64,000 nucleotides of DNA from an uncultured Bryobacteraceae bacterium (GTDB lineage: Bacteria > Acidobacteriota > Terriglobia > Bryobacterales > Bryobacteraceae), in assembly GCA_938003835.1 (NCBI GenBank), contig CALKXJ010000007.1:428890-492889 (forward strand), read 5' to 3'. The notes under the pieces are model-generated. The model was not told the DNA's origin. It saw only the letters and a program-made list of their open reading frames with translations, and ran no database searches. Below, piece by piece: positions 8,110-17,122 of this stretch. The position numbers and the translations under genes are program-made. Positions within the stretch are counted from its first letter, which is position 1. Each line of letters opens with the position of its first letter.

Positions 8110-8951
8110 CCCACCCGGCGCGCGGGGTTCGAGAGCACGCCGATCTCCGGGATGCTGATGCTGACGACGTCGCCGGGGCGGATGGCTGCCTCCTGCGGGA
8201 CGATGATGCCCGTGCCGGTGAGCAGCACGGAGCCGGCGGGAACGGAGTTGGCTCGCAGCAGGTACTCGACCAGCGTCTCGATCTTCCGGTTCAGCTTCGA
8301 GGTGTTGACGCTGCCGGAAAACAGCGTCTTGCCCTCGCGCGTGATCGTGCAGGTCATCTCCAGCTTGTACGGATCGGTGAGCTCGTCCGCGGTGACGATC
8401 ACCGGCCCGAGGGCGCAGCAGGCGTCGTAGATTTTCGACTGCGGCAAATAGAGCGGATTCTCCCGCTCGATGTCCCAGGCCGACACGTCGTTGGCGAGCG
8501 TATAGCCCAGAATCGCCCCCTTGGCGCCGAGAATGACGGCCAGCTCCGGCTCGGGCGCCGTGAAGGTGGAATCCACCCGGATTCCGATCGGCTCGCCGGG
8601 GCCCACGCAGACCCGGGCCGTGCCCTTGAAGAAAATCTCCGGGCGCGGCTCGCGATAGACGTAGGCGTAAAAGCCCTCGCGCGTGCCATGCTCAGCGTCG
8701 CGGAAGCTCGAACTCACTTCATAGGTGCAGCCACAGGCCCAAATCTCGCGCGGCTCGAGCGGCCGGAGCGGCTCGAGCCGTTGGTGTTGAGCGCTGGCGT
8801 GGCTGAGCGCGAGCTCGGCCAGCGAGACGCGCTCGACTCCAGCGCGCCGGATCAGATCGAGCACCGAATAGCCGGGAATCGGACGGGCCCCTTCGGCCTC
8901 GAAGACCGCGGCGGTGGTCCCGCCGTTCCATTTCACTGTGGAAAGCTTCAT
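8106..8951 (-). CDS. FAH-family hydrolyase, 2-keto-3-deoxy sugar acid dehydratase-like
   Basis: 281 residues. The C-terminal fumarylacetoacetase fold shows the metal-binding acidic residues in APEPELAVIL and ANDVSAWDIE. An N-terminal domain of about 90 residues precedes it, as in 2-keto-3-deoxy-D-arabinonate/xylonate dehydratases. The gene sits directly after an alpha-ketoglutarate-semialdehyde-type dehydrogenase with stop and start overlapping (TGATG), which supports a dehydratase giving 2,5-dioxopentanoate in a Weimberg-type route. Fumarylpyruvate or acylpyruvate hydrolase activity is the alternative, but the neighbour makes it less likely. Confidence 0.75.
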   Translation of the reverse strand: MKLSTVKWNGGTTAAVFEAEGARPIPGYSVLDLIRRAGVERVSLAELALSHASAQHQRLEPLRPLEPREIWACGCTYEVSSSFRDAEHGTREGFYAYVYREPRPEIFFKGTARVCVGPGEPIGIRVDSTFTAPEPELAVILGAKGAILGYTLANDVSAWDIERENPLYLPQSKIYDACCALGPVIVTADELTDPYKLEMTCTITREGKTLFSGSVNTSKLNRKIETLVEYLLRANSVPAGSVLLTGTGIIVPQEAAIRPGDVVSISIPEIGVLSNPARRVG

Positions 8952-10396
8952 CAGTATTTCACGTAGACCGTCTTGTAGTCGCTGTAGAATTCGAGCGCCG
9001 CCGGGCCCTGCTCCTTGGGACCGAAGCTGGATTCTTTCGTGCCCCCGAACGGCAACTGATATTCGACGCCGGCGCTCGGCAGGTTCACCGTGAGCAGGCC
9101 GGCCTCCATACGATACACGTACTCGAACATGCGGCTCAAGTTCGTCGTCTGAAGCGAGGCCGAAAGCCCGAACGGCACCTGATTGGCGATGCGCAGCGCA
9201 TCCTCGAAGTCCCTGGCCTTCATCACCGCCAGCACGGGGCCGAAGATCTCCTCCTGCGCGATGCGCATCTCGGGGGTGACGTTGGCGAAGATGGTCGGCT
9301 CGATGAAGTAGCCCTTGTCGTATTCGCCGCCGGTGAGTCGCCTTCCGCCGATGAGCGGCTCGCCGGCCTCCTGCCGCCCGATCTCGATGTAGCGCAGGTC
9401 GGTCTCAAGCTGCGCCTCGTCGATGGCCGGGCCGATGTGGACGGTGGGATCGAGCCCGTTGCCGACCTTGAGCTTCCTGGTCCGCTCTACCAGCGCCTCC
9501 AGGAACCGGTCGTAGATAGCCTCCTCGACGATGGCGCGGCTGGTCGCCGTGCACTTCTGTCCGGTGGAGAAAAACGCGCCGTTGACGACATTCTCGACGG
9601 CGAGCGCGAAGTCGCAGTCGGCCAGCACGATGGTGGGATTTTTCCCGCCCATCTCGAGCTGGATGCGCAGCCGCCGGGCCGAGGCCATGGCGTGCAGCCG
9701 GTTGCCCACCTCGCAGGAGCCGGTGAAGGAGATCGCCTTGATGGGCGGTGCGTTGACGAGCGCCTCGCCCAGGGCGCCGCCGGGACCCGCGACGAAGTTC
9801 ACGACGCCCTTCGGGATTCCCGCCTCGTGGCAGGCCTCGACGATGCGCCAGGCGCTGAGCGGCGCGGCCGAGGCGGGCTTGATCACGACGGTGTTGCCGC
9901 AGATGAGCGCCGGCGCCAGCTTCCAGGCCGGGATGGCGCTCGGAAAGTTCCAGGGCGTCACCAGGCCCACCACGCCGAGCGGCTTGCGGATGGCGAACAT
10001 GTGAACGCGCTCGCGCTCGCTCGGCACCTGGAGCCCCGCCAGGCGCGACCCTTCGCCCGCGTAGTAACGGAAGATGTTGATCGAGCGGCGGACCTCCGCC
10101 TTGGCCTCCGGCAGCGTCTTGCCCTCCTCGCGGGTCATCTCCTCGGAGATCTGCTCGAAGCGCTTCTCGAGGATCTCGGCCACCTTGAACAGATAGTTGC
10201 CGCGCGCCGGGCCGTTCATGGCGGCCCAGCCCGGGAAGGCTTCCTGGGCCGCCTCGGCCGCCCGGCGCATGTCGTCGGGCGTGCCCTTGACGAACAGCCC
10301 GACGACCTCGTCGATATTGGCGGGATTGCGGTTTTCGAAGGTTTCCCCGCCGACCCACTCTCCATGGATGTAGTTGGCGAAAATCGGAACGCTCAT
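8951..10396 (-). CDS. Aldehyde dehydrogenase, alpha-ketoglutarate semialdehyde dehydrogenase-like
   Basis: 481 residues from the ATG at 10396 (MSVPIFANYI); an alternative start 21 bp upstream is less likely. Family features are TPWNFPSAIPAWKLAPAL, the catalytic Glu in LEMGGKNP and the nucleophilic Cys in GQKCTATSR. The overall sequence resembles 2,5-dioxovalerate dehydrogenases that convert 2,5-dioxopentanoate to 2-oxoglutarate with NAD(P). It is co-translated with the FAH-family gene that could make that substrate. No sugar dehydrogenase or sugar-acid dehydratase for the earlier steps is in this window. Confidence 0.85.
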   Translation of the reverse strand: MSVPIFANYIHGEWVGGETFENRNPANIDEVVGLFVKGTPDDMRRAAEAAQEAFPGWAAMNGPARGNYLFKVAEILEKRFEQISEEMTREEGKTLPEAKAEVRRSINIFRYYAGEGSRLAGLQVPSERERVHMFAIRKPLGVVGLVTPWNFPSAIPAWKLAPALICGNTVVIKPASAAPLSAWRIVEACHEAGIPKGVVNFVAGPGGALGEALVNAPPIKAISFTGSCEVGNRLHAMASARRLRIQLEMGGKNPTIVLADCDFALAVENVVNGAFFSTGQKCTATSRAIVEEAIYDRFLEALVERTRKLKVGNGLDPTVHIGPAIDEAQLETDLRYIEIGRQEAGEPLIGGRRLTGGEYDKGYFIEPTIFANVTPEMRIAQEEIFGPVLAVMKARDFEDALRIANQVPFGLSASLQTTNLSRMFEYVYRMEAGLLTVNLPSAGVEYQLPFGGTKESSFGPKEQGPAALEFYSDYKTVYVKY

Positions 10397-10444
10397 GACT
10401 GCCACCGTATCTCGCATCGCGGCGTCCGGCCGGAGCCGCGCGTT

Positions 10445-11011
10445 CTAGAAAGCCACTTTGGGAGCCGCGCGCTGGCCCGGCTCCGTGGTGAAGTAATCGT
10501 TGTTGCGCTCAAAGCCGAACAGAGCCGCCACGAGGTTGTTCGGGAACAGGGCGATGTTCGTGTTGTAGCGCTGAACCGTCTCATTATACTTGCGCCGCTC
10601 CACCGCGATGCGGTTCTCCGTTCCCGCCAGCTCATCCTGCAAGCGGAGGAAGTTCTCGCTCGACTTGATCTGCGGGTAGTTCTCCACCACCAGCAGCAGG
10701 CGGCCCAAGGCCGAATCGAGCGCCGCGTTGGCCTCGATGCGCTCCTGCGGCGTGCGCGCGCCGAGCAGGGCGGCGCGCGCCTGGGTCACCGAGTCGATCA
10801 CCGCGCGCTCCTGCGCGGCGATGCCCTTGACGGTCTCCACCAGGTTGGGAATCAGGTCGGCGCGGCGCTGCAAGGCCACATCGACCTGGGCCCAGGCGGC
10901 GCGGATCGCCTCCTGCTGCACCACCAGCTCGTTGCGGATCGAGATGGCCTTGCCGCCCACCACCAGGCCGAGCACCAGCAGGACCACAAGCAAGATGACG
11001 AGTGTTTTCAT
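10445..11011 (-). CDS. lemA: LemA family membrane protein
   Basis: 188 residues from the ATG at 11011, which has an AGGAG Shine-Dalgarno just upstream; longer upstream reading is out. One N-terminal transmembrane helix (about 2-22) is followed by the helical LemA domain with the signature RADLIPNLVETVKG and later ENYPQIKSSENFLRLQDEL. LemA proteins are anchored with a long helical bundle outside the membrane; their molecular role is unknown. They are commonly paired with TPM-domain proteins, as here (last gene of the 12546-10445 operon). Confidence 0.9.
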   Translation of the reverse strand: MKTLVILLVVLLVLGLVVGGKAISIRNELVVQQEAIRAAWAQVDVALQRRADLIPNLVETVKGIAAQERAVIDSVTQARAALLGARTPQERIEANAALDSALGRLLLVVENYPQIKSSENFLRLQDELAGTENRIAVERRKYNETVQRYNTNIALFPNNLVAALFGFERNNDYFTTEPGQRAAPKVAF

Positions 11012-11021
11012 GATCTCCTCG

Positions 11022-11732
11022 CTATTTCGCCAGCCGGTCCACCGCCTCCACCACCCGCTCGATCTGAGCGAGATAGCTCTCAAAGAGCGGAACCGGCTCG
11101 AGCGCCTTCGCTTTCAGCTTCCCTTCGCGGAAGTCCAGCAACTGAAGAAACGGATTCGGATCGATGCCGAACGTCTGGGCCGCCTGCTCGACGATCTCGC
11201 GCTTGAGGAAGCCGGCCGGCACGCCGTGCAGCAGCAGCGCGTGACGGGCCAGCACGCAGAAGGTGGAGGCCGACTCGGCCAGCAGGCGCACCAGCAGATC
11301 GCGGTCGCGCAGCACGCCGGCGCCCTTCTGCCGCAGCCGGAGCAGCTTGGCGCGCAACTGGTATTCGACCTGCGCCCGGTAGAAGGAGTCGTCGATCTCC
11401 AGATCGGCCACCACGTCACGGCCGTAGAGGATGCGGTGGCGCTCGCGAATGTCGTGGAATTCGATCGGGAAGCAGTCCGTCGAGGTGCGCAGCTCCTCTT
11501 CGCTCAACAGCAGCGGCGCCGGGTTGTCCAGCTCGCGCCACCAGCGAAAGATCGGCTCGGCCTCGGCCAGCTCGCGCGTGGTGATCCGCTCGAGCACGCA
11601 CAAGACATTGATGTCGGAGAACCGGCCCACATGATCGCCGACGGCCGCCGAGCCGTAGAGCACCACCGAAACCAGCCGGTCGGAAAAGGTCTTCGTCAAC
11701 CGGCCCACCAGATCGTTCAGAACCCTCTGCAT
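11022..11732 (-). CDS. Nucleotidyltransferase-fold protein with altered active site
   Basis: 236 residues from the ATG at 11732. The N-terminal part has the pol-beta-like nucleotidyltransferase motif LYGSAAVGD then FSDINVLC; the usual second metal-binding Asp of the DxD is Asn42 (D40-I-N42), so catalysis may be lost or changed. The C-terminal half is helical, without a recognised domain. It lies between the TPM-domain and lemA genes (13 and 10 bp gaps) in one operon. Substrate unknown; no antitoxin-like partner is seen. Confidence 0.65.
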   Translation of the reverse strand: MQRVLNDLVGRLTKTFSDRLVSVVLYGSAAVGDHVGRFSDINVLCVLERITTRELAEAEPIFRWWRELDNPAPLLLSEEELRTSTDCFPIEFHDIRERHRILYGRDVVADLEIDDSFYRAQVEYQLRAKLLRLRQKGAGVLRDRDLLVRLLAESASTFCVLARHALLLHGVPAGFLKREIVEQAAQTFGIDPNPFLQLLDFREGKLKAKALEPVPLFESYLAQIERVVEAVDRLAK

Positions 11733-11745
11733 GCCACGTCCGTCG

Positions 11746-12546
11746 CTACCAACTGCTCGAGGCGCCGCCTCCACCGGAATCCCCTCCCCCGAATCCACCG
11801 AAGCGGTCGAAGGAATCAAAGCCGCCAAATCCGCCACTCGAACGACCCCGGTAGCCGCCCATGCCGCGCCCGGAAAGATGGGTGAGCAGGATCGCCGAGA
11901 CGAGATCGGTGCCCCGCACCACGCCCCGGCGCCGGTAATGACTCCGCCCGCTGATCACCGCCAGCCAGAGAACCAGAACCGCCAGGCCGATCAAAGTGGC
12001 CCAGGGCGGCGCCTCCTCGGGCGGAGCACGGCGCGGGGCGCCGGCCGCAGGCTCGATCGAAACACCTTTGGCGGCAGCCACCCGGGCGCCGATGGCCTCG
12101 GCAGCCTCGAGCATCGCCGCGCCGTAGTCGCCCGCGCGCAGCGCCGGGCGCATCTGGCGCAGAAGGCTTCCGGCGAAGCCGTCGGGCAGGTAGGGCTCCA
12201 GCCCGTAGCCGACCTCGAGCCGGCTCTTGCGGTCCTCGATCGCCAGGAGCAGCAGGACCCCTTCGTTGGTCTCCTTCCGCCCGACCCCCCAGCGGCGGAA
12301 CAGCTCGTTGGCGACGTCTTCGATCGGTTCCCCTTCGAGCGAGCGGAGCGTCACCAGAGCCAACTGCACGCCGGTGGAGGCCTCGAGCTGCTTTGCGTAA
12401 CGCTCGAGAGCCTCGCGCGAGGCCGGGTCCACGACGCCGGCGAAGTCGCTCACGTATCCCTGCGGCTTGAGCGAGGAAAGATCGAGCGCCAGGCTGCTCA
12501 GGACGCAGGCCAGGTACGCCAGAGGAAGCCGCCACAGCCGGCTCAT
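11746..12546 (-). CDS. TPM-domain membrane protein
   Basis: 266 residues from the ATG at 12546 (a GTG nine bases upstream is possible). Order: signal peptide (to about residue 23), TPM domain (about 28-150, with VSDFAGVVDP, RWGVGRKETNEGVLLLLA and EVGYGLEPYLPD), Ala/Pro-rich linker, transmembrane helix (TLIGLAVLVLWLAVI), and a Gly/Phe/Ser-rich tail rich in GGFGGFDSF-type sequence. This is the YgcG-like architecture that accompanies LemA in many bacteria. First gene of the TPM-nucleotidyltransferase-lemA operon, divergent from the M16 peptidase gene. Function at the envelope is not known. Confidence 0.85.
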   Translation of the reverse strand: MSRLWRLPLAYLACVLSSLALDLSSLKPQGYVSDFAGVVDPASREALERYAKQLEASTGVQLALVTLRSLEGEPIEDVANELFRRWGVGRKETNEGVLLLLAIEDRKSRLEVGYGLEPYLPDGFAGSLLRQMRPALRAGDYGAAMLEAAEAIGARVAAAKGVSIEPAAGAPRRAPPEEAPPWATLIGLAVLVLWLAVISGRSHYRRRGVVRGTDLVSAILLTHLSGRGMGGYRGRSSGGFGGFDSFDRFGGFGGGDSGGGGASSSW

Positions 12547-12634
12547 GGGACGCACCAGACAGTGTAACAGGGCGCCGCCCGGGCTTCATCGCGTACCATC
12601 GAAAGAAAGACGCACGAAGGGACCCATCGAAACA

Positions 12635-15394
12635 ATGACGAAGCCGAGCCGTTTGCTGCTTTGGTGTGCCGCCGCGCTGGCGGTGGCTTCCCTCCCGGCC
12701 GCTCCCCCCGCGGCCGATCTCGACGTCCAGATTCCCTACCAGAAGTTCGTGCTGAAGAACGGGCTGACCCTGATCGTCCACGAAGACCGCAAGGCGCCGA
12801 TCGTGGCGGTGAACGTCTGGTATCACGTCGGCTCCAAGGACGAAAAGAAGGGCAAGACCGGCTTCGCTCACCTGTTCGAGCATCTGATGTTTAACGGCAG
12901 CGAGCATTTCAACGAGGATTATTTCAAGGTGCTCGAACGTCTCGGCGCCACGGACCTGAACGGCACGACCAATAACGACCGGACCAACTATTTTCAGACG
13001 GTGCCCGTCTCAGCGCTCGAGACGGTGCTGTGGATGGAATCGGACCGGATGGGCCATCTGCTCGGCGCCATCGACCAGGCGAAGCTCGACGAGCAGCGCG
13101 GCGTGGTCAAGAACGAAAAGCGCCAGGGCGACAACCAGCCCTACGGACTCGTGGATGACCTGATCACCGAACACACCTGGCCTGCCGGCCACCCCTATTC
13201 CTGGAGCGTCATCGGCTCGATGGAGGACCTCGACGCAGCGACGCTCGAGGACGTGCGCGAATGGTTCCGCTCTTATTACGGCCCCTCCAATGCCGTGCTC
13301 GTGCTGGCCGGCGATGTCGACGCCAAGACCGCGCTCGCGCTGGTGGAGAAATATTTCGGCGCGATTCCTCCGGGCCCTCCCGTGCGGCGCCACGGGCGCT
13401 GGATCGCCAAGATGAGCGGCGAGCGGCGGGCCCTGCTGGAGGATCGCGTGCCGCAGGCCCGCATCTACAAGGTCTGGAACATCCCGCCCATCTTCGACAC
13501 CGACACGCATTACCTCGATCTGGTCTCCGACATTCTGGGCGCGGGCAAGACCTCCCGGCTGTACCGCCGGCTGGTCTATCAGGACCAGACCTGCACCGCG
13601 GTGATGGCCTGGATCGACCCGCGCGAGATCGCCGGCCAGTTCACCGTGATGGCCAGCGTGCGGCCGGGAGCGGACTTGAAGGCCGTCGAAGAGGCCATGG
13701 ATGAGGAGCTGGCGCGCTTGCTCGAACAGGGGCCCACCGCGGAGGAGCTCGAACCGGTGCGCACGCGTCACTTCGCCGATTTCCTGCGCGGTCTCCAGCG
13801 CGTGGGCGGTTTCGGCGGCAAGTCCGACGTGCTGGCACGCGGCGAGGTCTATGCCGGCGATCCCGGCGCGTATCGCAAGGCGCTCGGCGACGTGGCGCGA
13901 GCCACGCCGGAGAACCTGCGCGACGCTGCCCGGCGCTGGCTCTCCGACGGCGTCTTCGTGCTCGAGGTGCGGCCGTTCGGCGACCGGCAGCCGGTCTCGA
14001 AGACCGACGCCGACCGCAGCCGCCTTCCCGAGCCCGGCCCACCGCCCGCGCTCGACCTGCCCAAACTCGAGCGCATGAAGCTGGCCAATGGGTTGCGCGT
14101 GGTGCTCGCCGCGCGGCCGGACCTGCCGCTGGTGCACTTACAGCTTCTGGTCAACTCCGGCTTTGCCGCCGATCCGCCGCAGGCGCCCGGTACGGCTTCT
14201 CTGACCATGGCGATGCTTGACGAGGGCACCTCGTCGCGCAGCGCGCTCGAGATCGCCGAGGAGCTGGACCGCCTGGGCATGCAACTGGCCACGGGCGCCA
14301 GCCTGGACGTTGTTTCGGCGACCGCCTCGGCGCTCAAGGCGAATCTCGAGGCGTCGCTCCGGCTCTTTGCCGACGTCATCCTCCATCCGGCCTTCCCGGA
14401 CGAAGAGCTCGAGCGGCAGAAGAAACAGCGCCTGGCCGCCATTCAGAACGAAAAGGCGCGGCCGTTCGGCCTGGCTCTTCGCGTGCTTCCCCGCCTGCTC
14501 TACGGCGAGGGACACCCTTACGCGGTACCTTTGACGGGCACGGGGACCGAGCAATCGGTGGCTGCCCTCACGCGCGAGGATCTGGTGAGATTCCACCGTA
14601 GCTGGTTTCATCCGAACAACGCCACGCTGATCGTCGCCGGCGCGGTGACCGCGGACGAGCTCAAGCCCCTGCTCGAAAAAGCCTTCGGCGGCTGGCGGCC
14701 GGGCGAGGCGCCCGAGCGGAAGATGCCGCCGCCCAGGCCGCCCCGGCGCAGCCACATCTACATCCTCGACCGGCCGGGCGCCCAGCAGTCGGTGATTCTG
14801 GGCGGGCACTTGGCGCCGCCCAAGTCCAATCCCGACGAGGTCGCGCTCGAGATCATGAACGCCATCCTGGGCGGCCAGTTCATCTCGCGCATCAACATGA
14901 ACCTGCGCGAAGACAAGCACTGGTCCTACGGCGCCGACACGGTGATCCTTGACGCTCGCGCCGAGAGGCCCTTCCTCGCCATCGCGCCGGTCGAGACGGG
15001 CAAGACCCGGGAGGCGCTGCTCGAGATCCTCAAGGAGCTGCGCCAGATCCGGCAAGAGCGGCCGATCACCGCCGAGGAGCTCGCCGCGGCGCAGAGCGGC
15101 CAGACCCTGCGGCTGCCCGGTTCGTTCGAAACCCTCGGCCGGCTGGCGGCGGGCATCGCCGAAATCGTGGCCTTCAACCTGCCGGACGACTACTTCGAGA
15201 CCTTCGTACCCAAGGTGCAGGCGCTCACGCTCGACGAGGTCAACGCGGCAGCCCGGCGGTATCTCGATCCCGAGCGGATGGTCTGGGTCGTCGTGGGCGA
15301 CCGGCGCGAGATCGAAGGCCCCCTGCGGGAGGCCGGGATCGCGGAGGTTTCCCTGCTCGACGCCGAAGGCCGGCCGCTGCGCGCAACCGATTGA
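12635..15394 (+). CDS. M16 family zinc metallopeptidase (two-domain, secreted)
   Basis: 919 residues from the ATG at 12635, preceded by a GAAGGGA Shine-Dalgarno; signal peptide to about residue 25. The N-terminal M16 half carries the inverted zinc motif HLFEH (His79, Glu82, His83) and the distal ligand Glu161 in DEQRGVVKNE. The C-terminal half (from about residue 475) is a second, inactive M16 pair of domains, as usual for fused pitrilysin-like processing peptidases. It probably degrades or processes peptides in the periplasm. Monocistronic, between divergent and convergent neighbours. Confidence 0.9.
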   Translation: MTKPSRLLLWCAAALAVASLPAAPPAADLDVQIPYQKFVLKNGLTLIVHEDRKAPIVAVNVWYHVGSKDEKKGKTGFAHLFEHLMFNGSEHFNEDYFKVLERLGATDLNGTTNNDRTNYFQTVPVSALETVLWMESDRMGHLLGAIDQAKLDEQRGVVKNEKRQGDNQPYGLVDDLITEHTWPAGHPYSWSVIGSMEDLDAATLEDVREWFRSYYGPSNAVLVLAGDVDAKTALALVEKYFGAIPPGPPVRRHGRWIAKMSGERRALLEDRVPQARIYKVWNIPPIFDTDTHYLDLVSDILGAGKTSRLYRRLVYQDQTCTAVMAWIDPREIAGQFTVMASVRPGADLKAVEEAMDEELARLLEQGPTAEELEPVRTRHFADFLRGLQRVGGFGGKSDVLARGEVYAGDPGAYRKALGDVARATPENLRDAARRWLSDGVFVLEVRPFGDRQPVSKTDADRSRLPEPGPPPALDLPKLERMKLANGLRVVLAARPDLPLVHLQLLVNSGFAADPPQAPGTASLTMAMLDEGTSSRSALEIAEELDRLGMQLATGASLDVVSATASALKANLEASLRLFADVILHPAFPDEELERQKKQRLAAIQNEKARPFGLALRVLPRLLYGEGHPYAVPLTGTGTEQSVAALTREDLVRFHRSWFHPNNATLIVAGAVTADELKPLLEKAFGGWRPGEAPERKMPPPRPPRRSHIYILDRPGAQQSVILGGHLAPPKSNPDEVALEIMNAILGGQFISRINMNLREDKHWSYGADTVILDARAERPFLAIAPVETGKTREALLEILKELRQIRQERPITAEELAAAQSGQTLRLPGSFETLGRLAAGIAEIVAFNLPDDYFETFVPKVQALTLDEVNAAARRYLDPERMVWVVVGDRREIEGPLREAGIAEVSLLDAEGRPLRATD

Positions 15395-15400
15395 GCGCGG

Positions 15401-16174
15401 CTACAGACCGAGCAGCCGGGAGGCGTTGCCCCGGCGAATCTTCTCCTTGACGAACTCGGGGGCCTCGAGCAGCTCGAGCTTCACGAGCGCCGGGTCGGGA
15501 TAGTGGAACGGCATCCCCGTGCCGAAAACCACGCGGTCCTCACCGAGCACTTCGAGCAGCCGCCCGAGCTCGTTGGCCAGCTCGACCGTAAGCAGCGAGA
15601 TGTCGACCGAGTAGTTGGCGGGCAGCCCGTTCTCCGTGCGTCCGAGGATGGAGCCGGTGTACCCGGAGCCGTTTAACAGCACGAAGCGGGCTTCCGGAAC
15701 CGCCCGCACCAGGGCGGCGATCTCGGCGTGGTCGACGTCAGGGATGTCCACGAGCCAACTCTGCTGGCGCCGGTCTTCGACCCGTACAGGGATGGAGACA
15801 ACCAGCGACGCAGCGGCCGCCTCGCGCACCAGCTCGAGACAAACCGGATCGGTGAGCCGGTAGTTGTGCCAGCGCGGGTACAGGCGCAGGCCCCGGGCGC
15901 TGTGGCGCTCGAAGAGGCGGCGGAGGTCCTCCCTCCAGCCGGCGTACGCCGGGTTCAGAACGCCGAACAGGATGAACCGGTCGCGATGGGGCTGAATCTG
16001 GCGCGCCACTTCTTCGTTACCGGCGGCTGCGTTGCGGTAGGTGATCGCCGCCGCGCTCGAGACCGCCGCCCGCTCGATGCCTTTCTGATCCATCCATCGC
16101 AGCAGGCCCTCGGCGGTGTTGTGCCGCAGGGGGCGGAAGGCGAAGTGGCCGAGGTAGGCGTTGAGGTCGATCAT
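15401..16174 (-). CDS. Amidohydrolase-2 family TIM-barrel hydrolase
   Basis: 257 residues without a signal peptide. The sequence has the layout of PF04909 hydrolases and decarboxylases: an N-terminal [11 protein letters not shown], central LRLYPRWHNY, and a C-terminal VVFGTGMPFHYPDP strand where the catalytic Asp usually sits in GSDxP; here the motif is GTGMP, so the Asp is missing. The N-terminal HxH pair is also not obvious (NAYLGH). Both suggest a changed or weak metal site. It overlaps the second amidohydrolase by 4 bp and is translated with it. Substrate unknown. Confidence 0.7.
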   Translation of the reverse strand: MIDLNAYLGHFAFRPLRHNTAEGLLRWMDQKGIERAAVSSAAAITYRNAAAGNEEVARQIQPHRDRFILFGVLNPAYAGWREDLRRLFERHSARGLRLYPRWHNYRLTDPVCLELVREAAAASLVVSIPVRVEDRRQQSWLVDIPDVDHAEIAALVRAVPEARFVLLNGSGYTGSILGRTENGLPANYSVDISLLTVELANELGRLLEVLGEDRVVFGTGMPFHYPDPALVKLELLEAPEFVKEKIRRGNASRLLGL

Positions 16175-17046
16175 GCCGCCCTCCGTCGCGCCAGGATTCT
16201 TTGCATGTTCTCGCCGAGGATTTTGCGCCTGGCGTCGCCGGTGATCTGGGCGCCGAGGATGCGGCCCACGCTCGCCGTGAGCGACATATCGCAGGCGAAC
16301 AGGAGCCGCTCGGCGCCGAGCTCCTCGACGGCCATCTCCACCACGCCTTCATCGATCACGCTGCCCGAAAGATCGAGGTAAAGCGACGGGGCGCCGCGAA
16401 GAGCCTTGATGGTCCACTCCCAATCGCCGCCGCCGGCGATATGCGCGCAGATGATCATCGCCTCCGGATAGCGGCGCGCCAGCACGCTCAGGTGCCCGGC
16501 GTCGGAGATTCGCGGCTGCGGTTGCGGCAGCCAGCGCGTGTGGCCGGCGTGGTGCAGTATGGGCACGCCGAGTTGGATGGCGAGCTCCACCAGCGGCCAC
16601 AGGACCGGTTCGTCGGCGCGGTAATCGTTATAGAGCTTGATGCCGATGAAGCCGTGGTCGCCAACATAGCGGCGCACCTCCTCGAGGGCCTCTCGCGTGT
16701 AGCCGGGGTTGACGAACACGTAGCCGAGCACCCGGCCGGGGAAGCGCCCGAGCGCCTCGGCCATCCACCGGTTGCACTCGCGGAAACCTTCGAGCGTGGT
16801 GGGGCGCTCCGGCGGCAGGATGGAGCAGCAGAGCTGGTCGATGCCCAGCCGGTCGGCGGCGTCGATGAGCTTCTTGTCGTCCTCGCGCCAGGTGGGCCGG
16901 CTCCGGTGATGCAGGTGATCGTGGGCGTCGGTCACCTTGACACCGTAGGAGCGAAGACTCGCCCCTGGCAGCGGGGCGCCTTCGCCGGCCGCGAGCCCGC
17001 CTGCTGCGAGGAACAAGTCCCGGCGTCGAAGCACCGCTTGAGACAT
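16171..17046 (-). CDS. Exported amidohydrolase-2 family protein
   Basis: 291 residues. The N-terminus has an [11 protein letters not shown] stretch resembling a twin-arginine signal. The catalytic layout is better kept than in its partner: DAHDHLHH at the N-terminus, [30 protein letters not shown] and LLFACDMSL (Asp in the GSDxx position). Such proteins act as metal-dependent hydrolases or decarboxylases. It is the first gene of a two-gene operon divergent from the TIM-barrel isomerase at 17123. Substrate not predictable; a role in plant-derived aromatic or sugar-lactone breakdown is guesswork. Confidence 0.75.
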   Translation of the reverse strand: MSQAVLRRRDLFLAAGGLAAGEGAPLPGASLRSYGVKVTDAHDHLHHRSRPTWREDDKKLIDAADRLGIDQLCCSILPPERPTTLEGFRECNRWMAEALGRFPGRVLGYVFVNPGYTREALEEVRRYVGDHGFIGIKLYNDYRADEPVLWPLVELAIQLGVPILHHAGHTRWLPQPQPRISDAGHLSVLARRYPEAMIICAHIAGGGDWEWTIKALRGAPSLYLDLSGSVIDEGVVEMAVEELGAERLLFACDMSLTASVGRILGAQITGDARRKILGENMQRILARRRAA

Positions 17047-17095
17047 CGAGCTTGAGTGTAACGCAGCACCGGGCGCGGGCTTCGACCCGCAAGGC

Positions 17096-17103
17096 TATAG
17101 ACT
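17096..17103 (+). promoter_or_regulatory. -10-like box upstream of the isomerase operon
   Basis: TATAGACT lies 19 nt before the ATG at 17123 with a GGAGGGGAGG Shine-Dalgarno between them, an ordinary leadered arrangement. No clear -35 element. Confidence 0.4.
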
Positions 17104-17122
17104 GTCTGAGGGAGGGGAGGCG

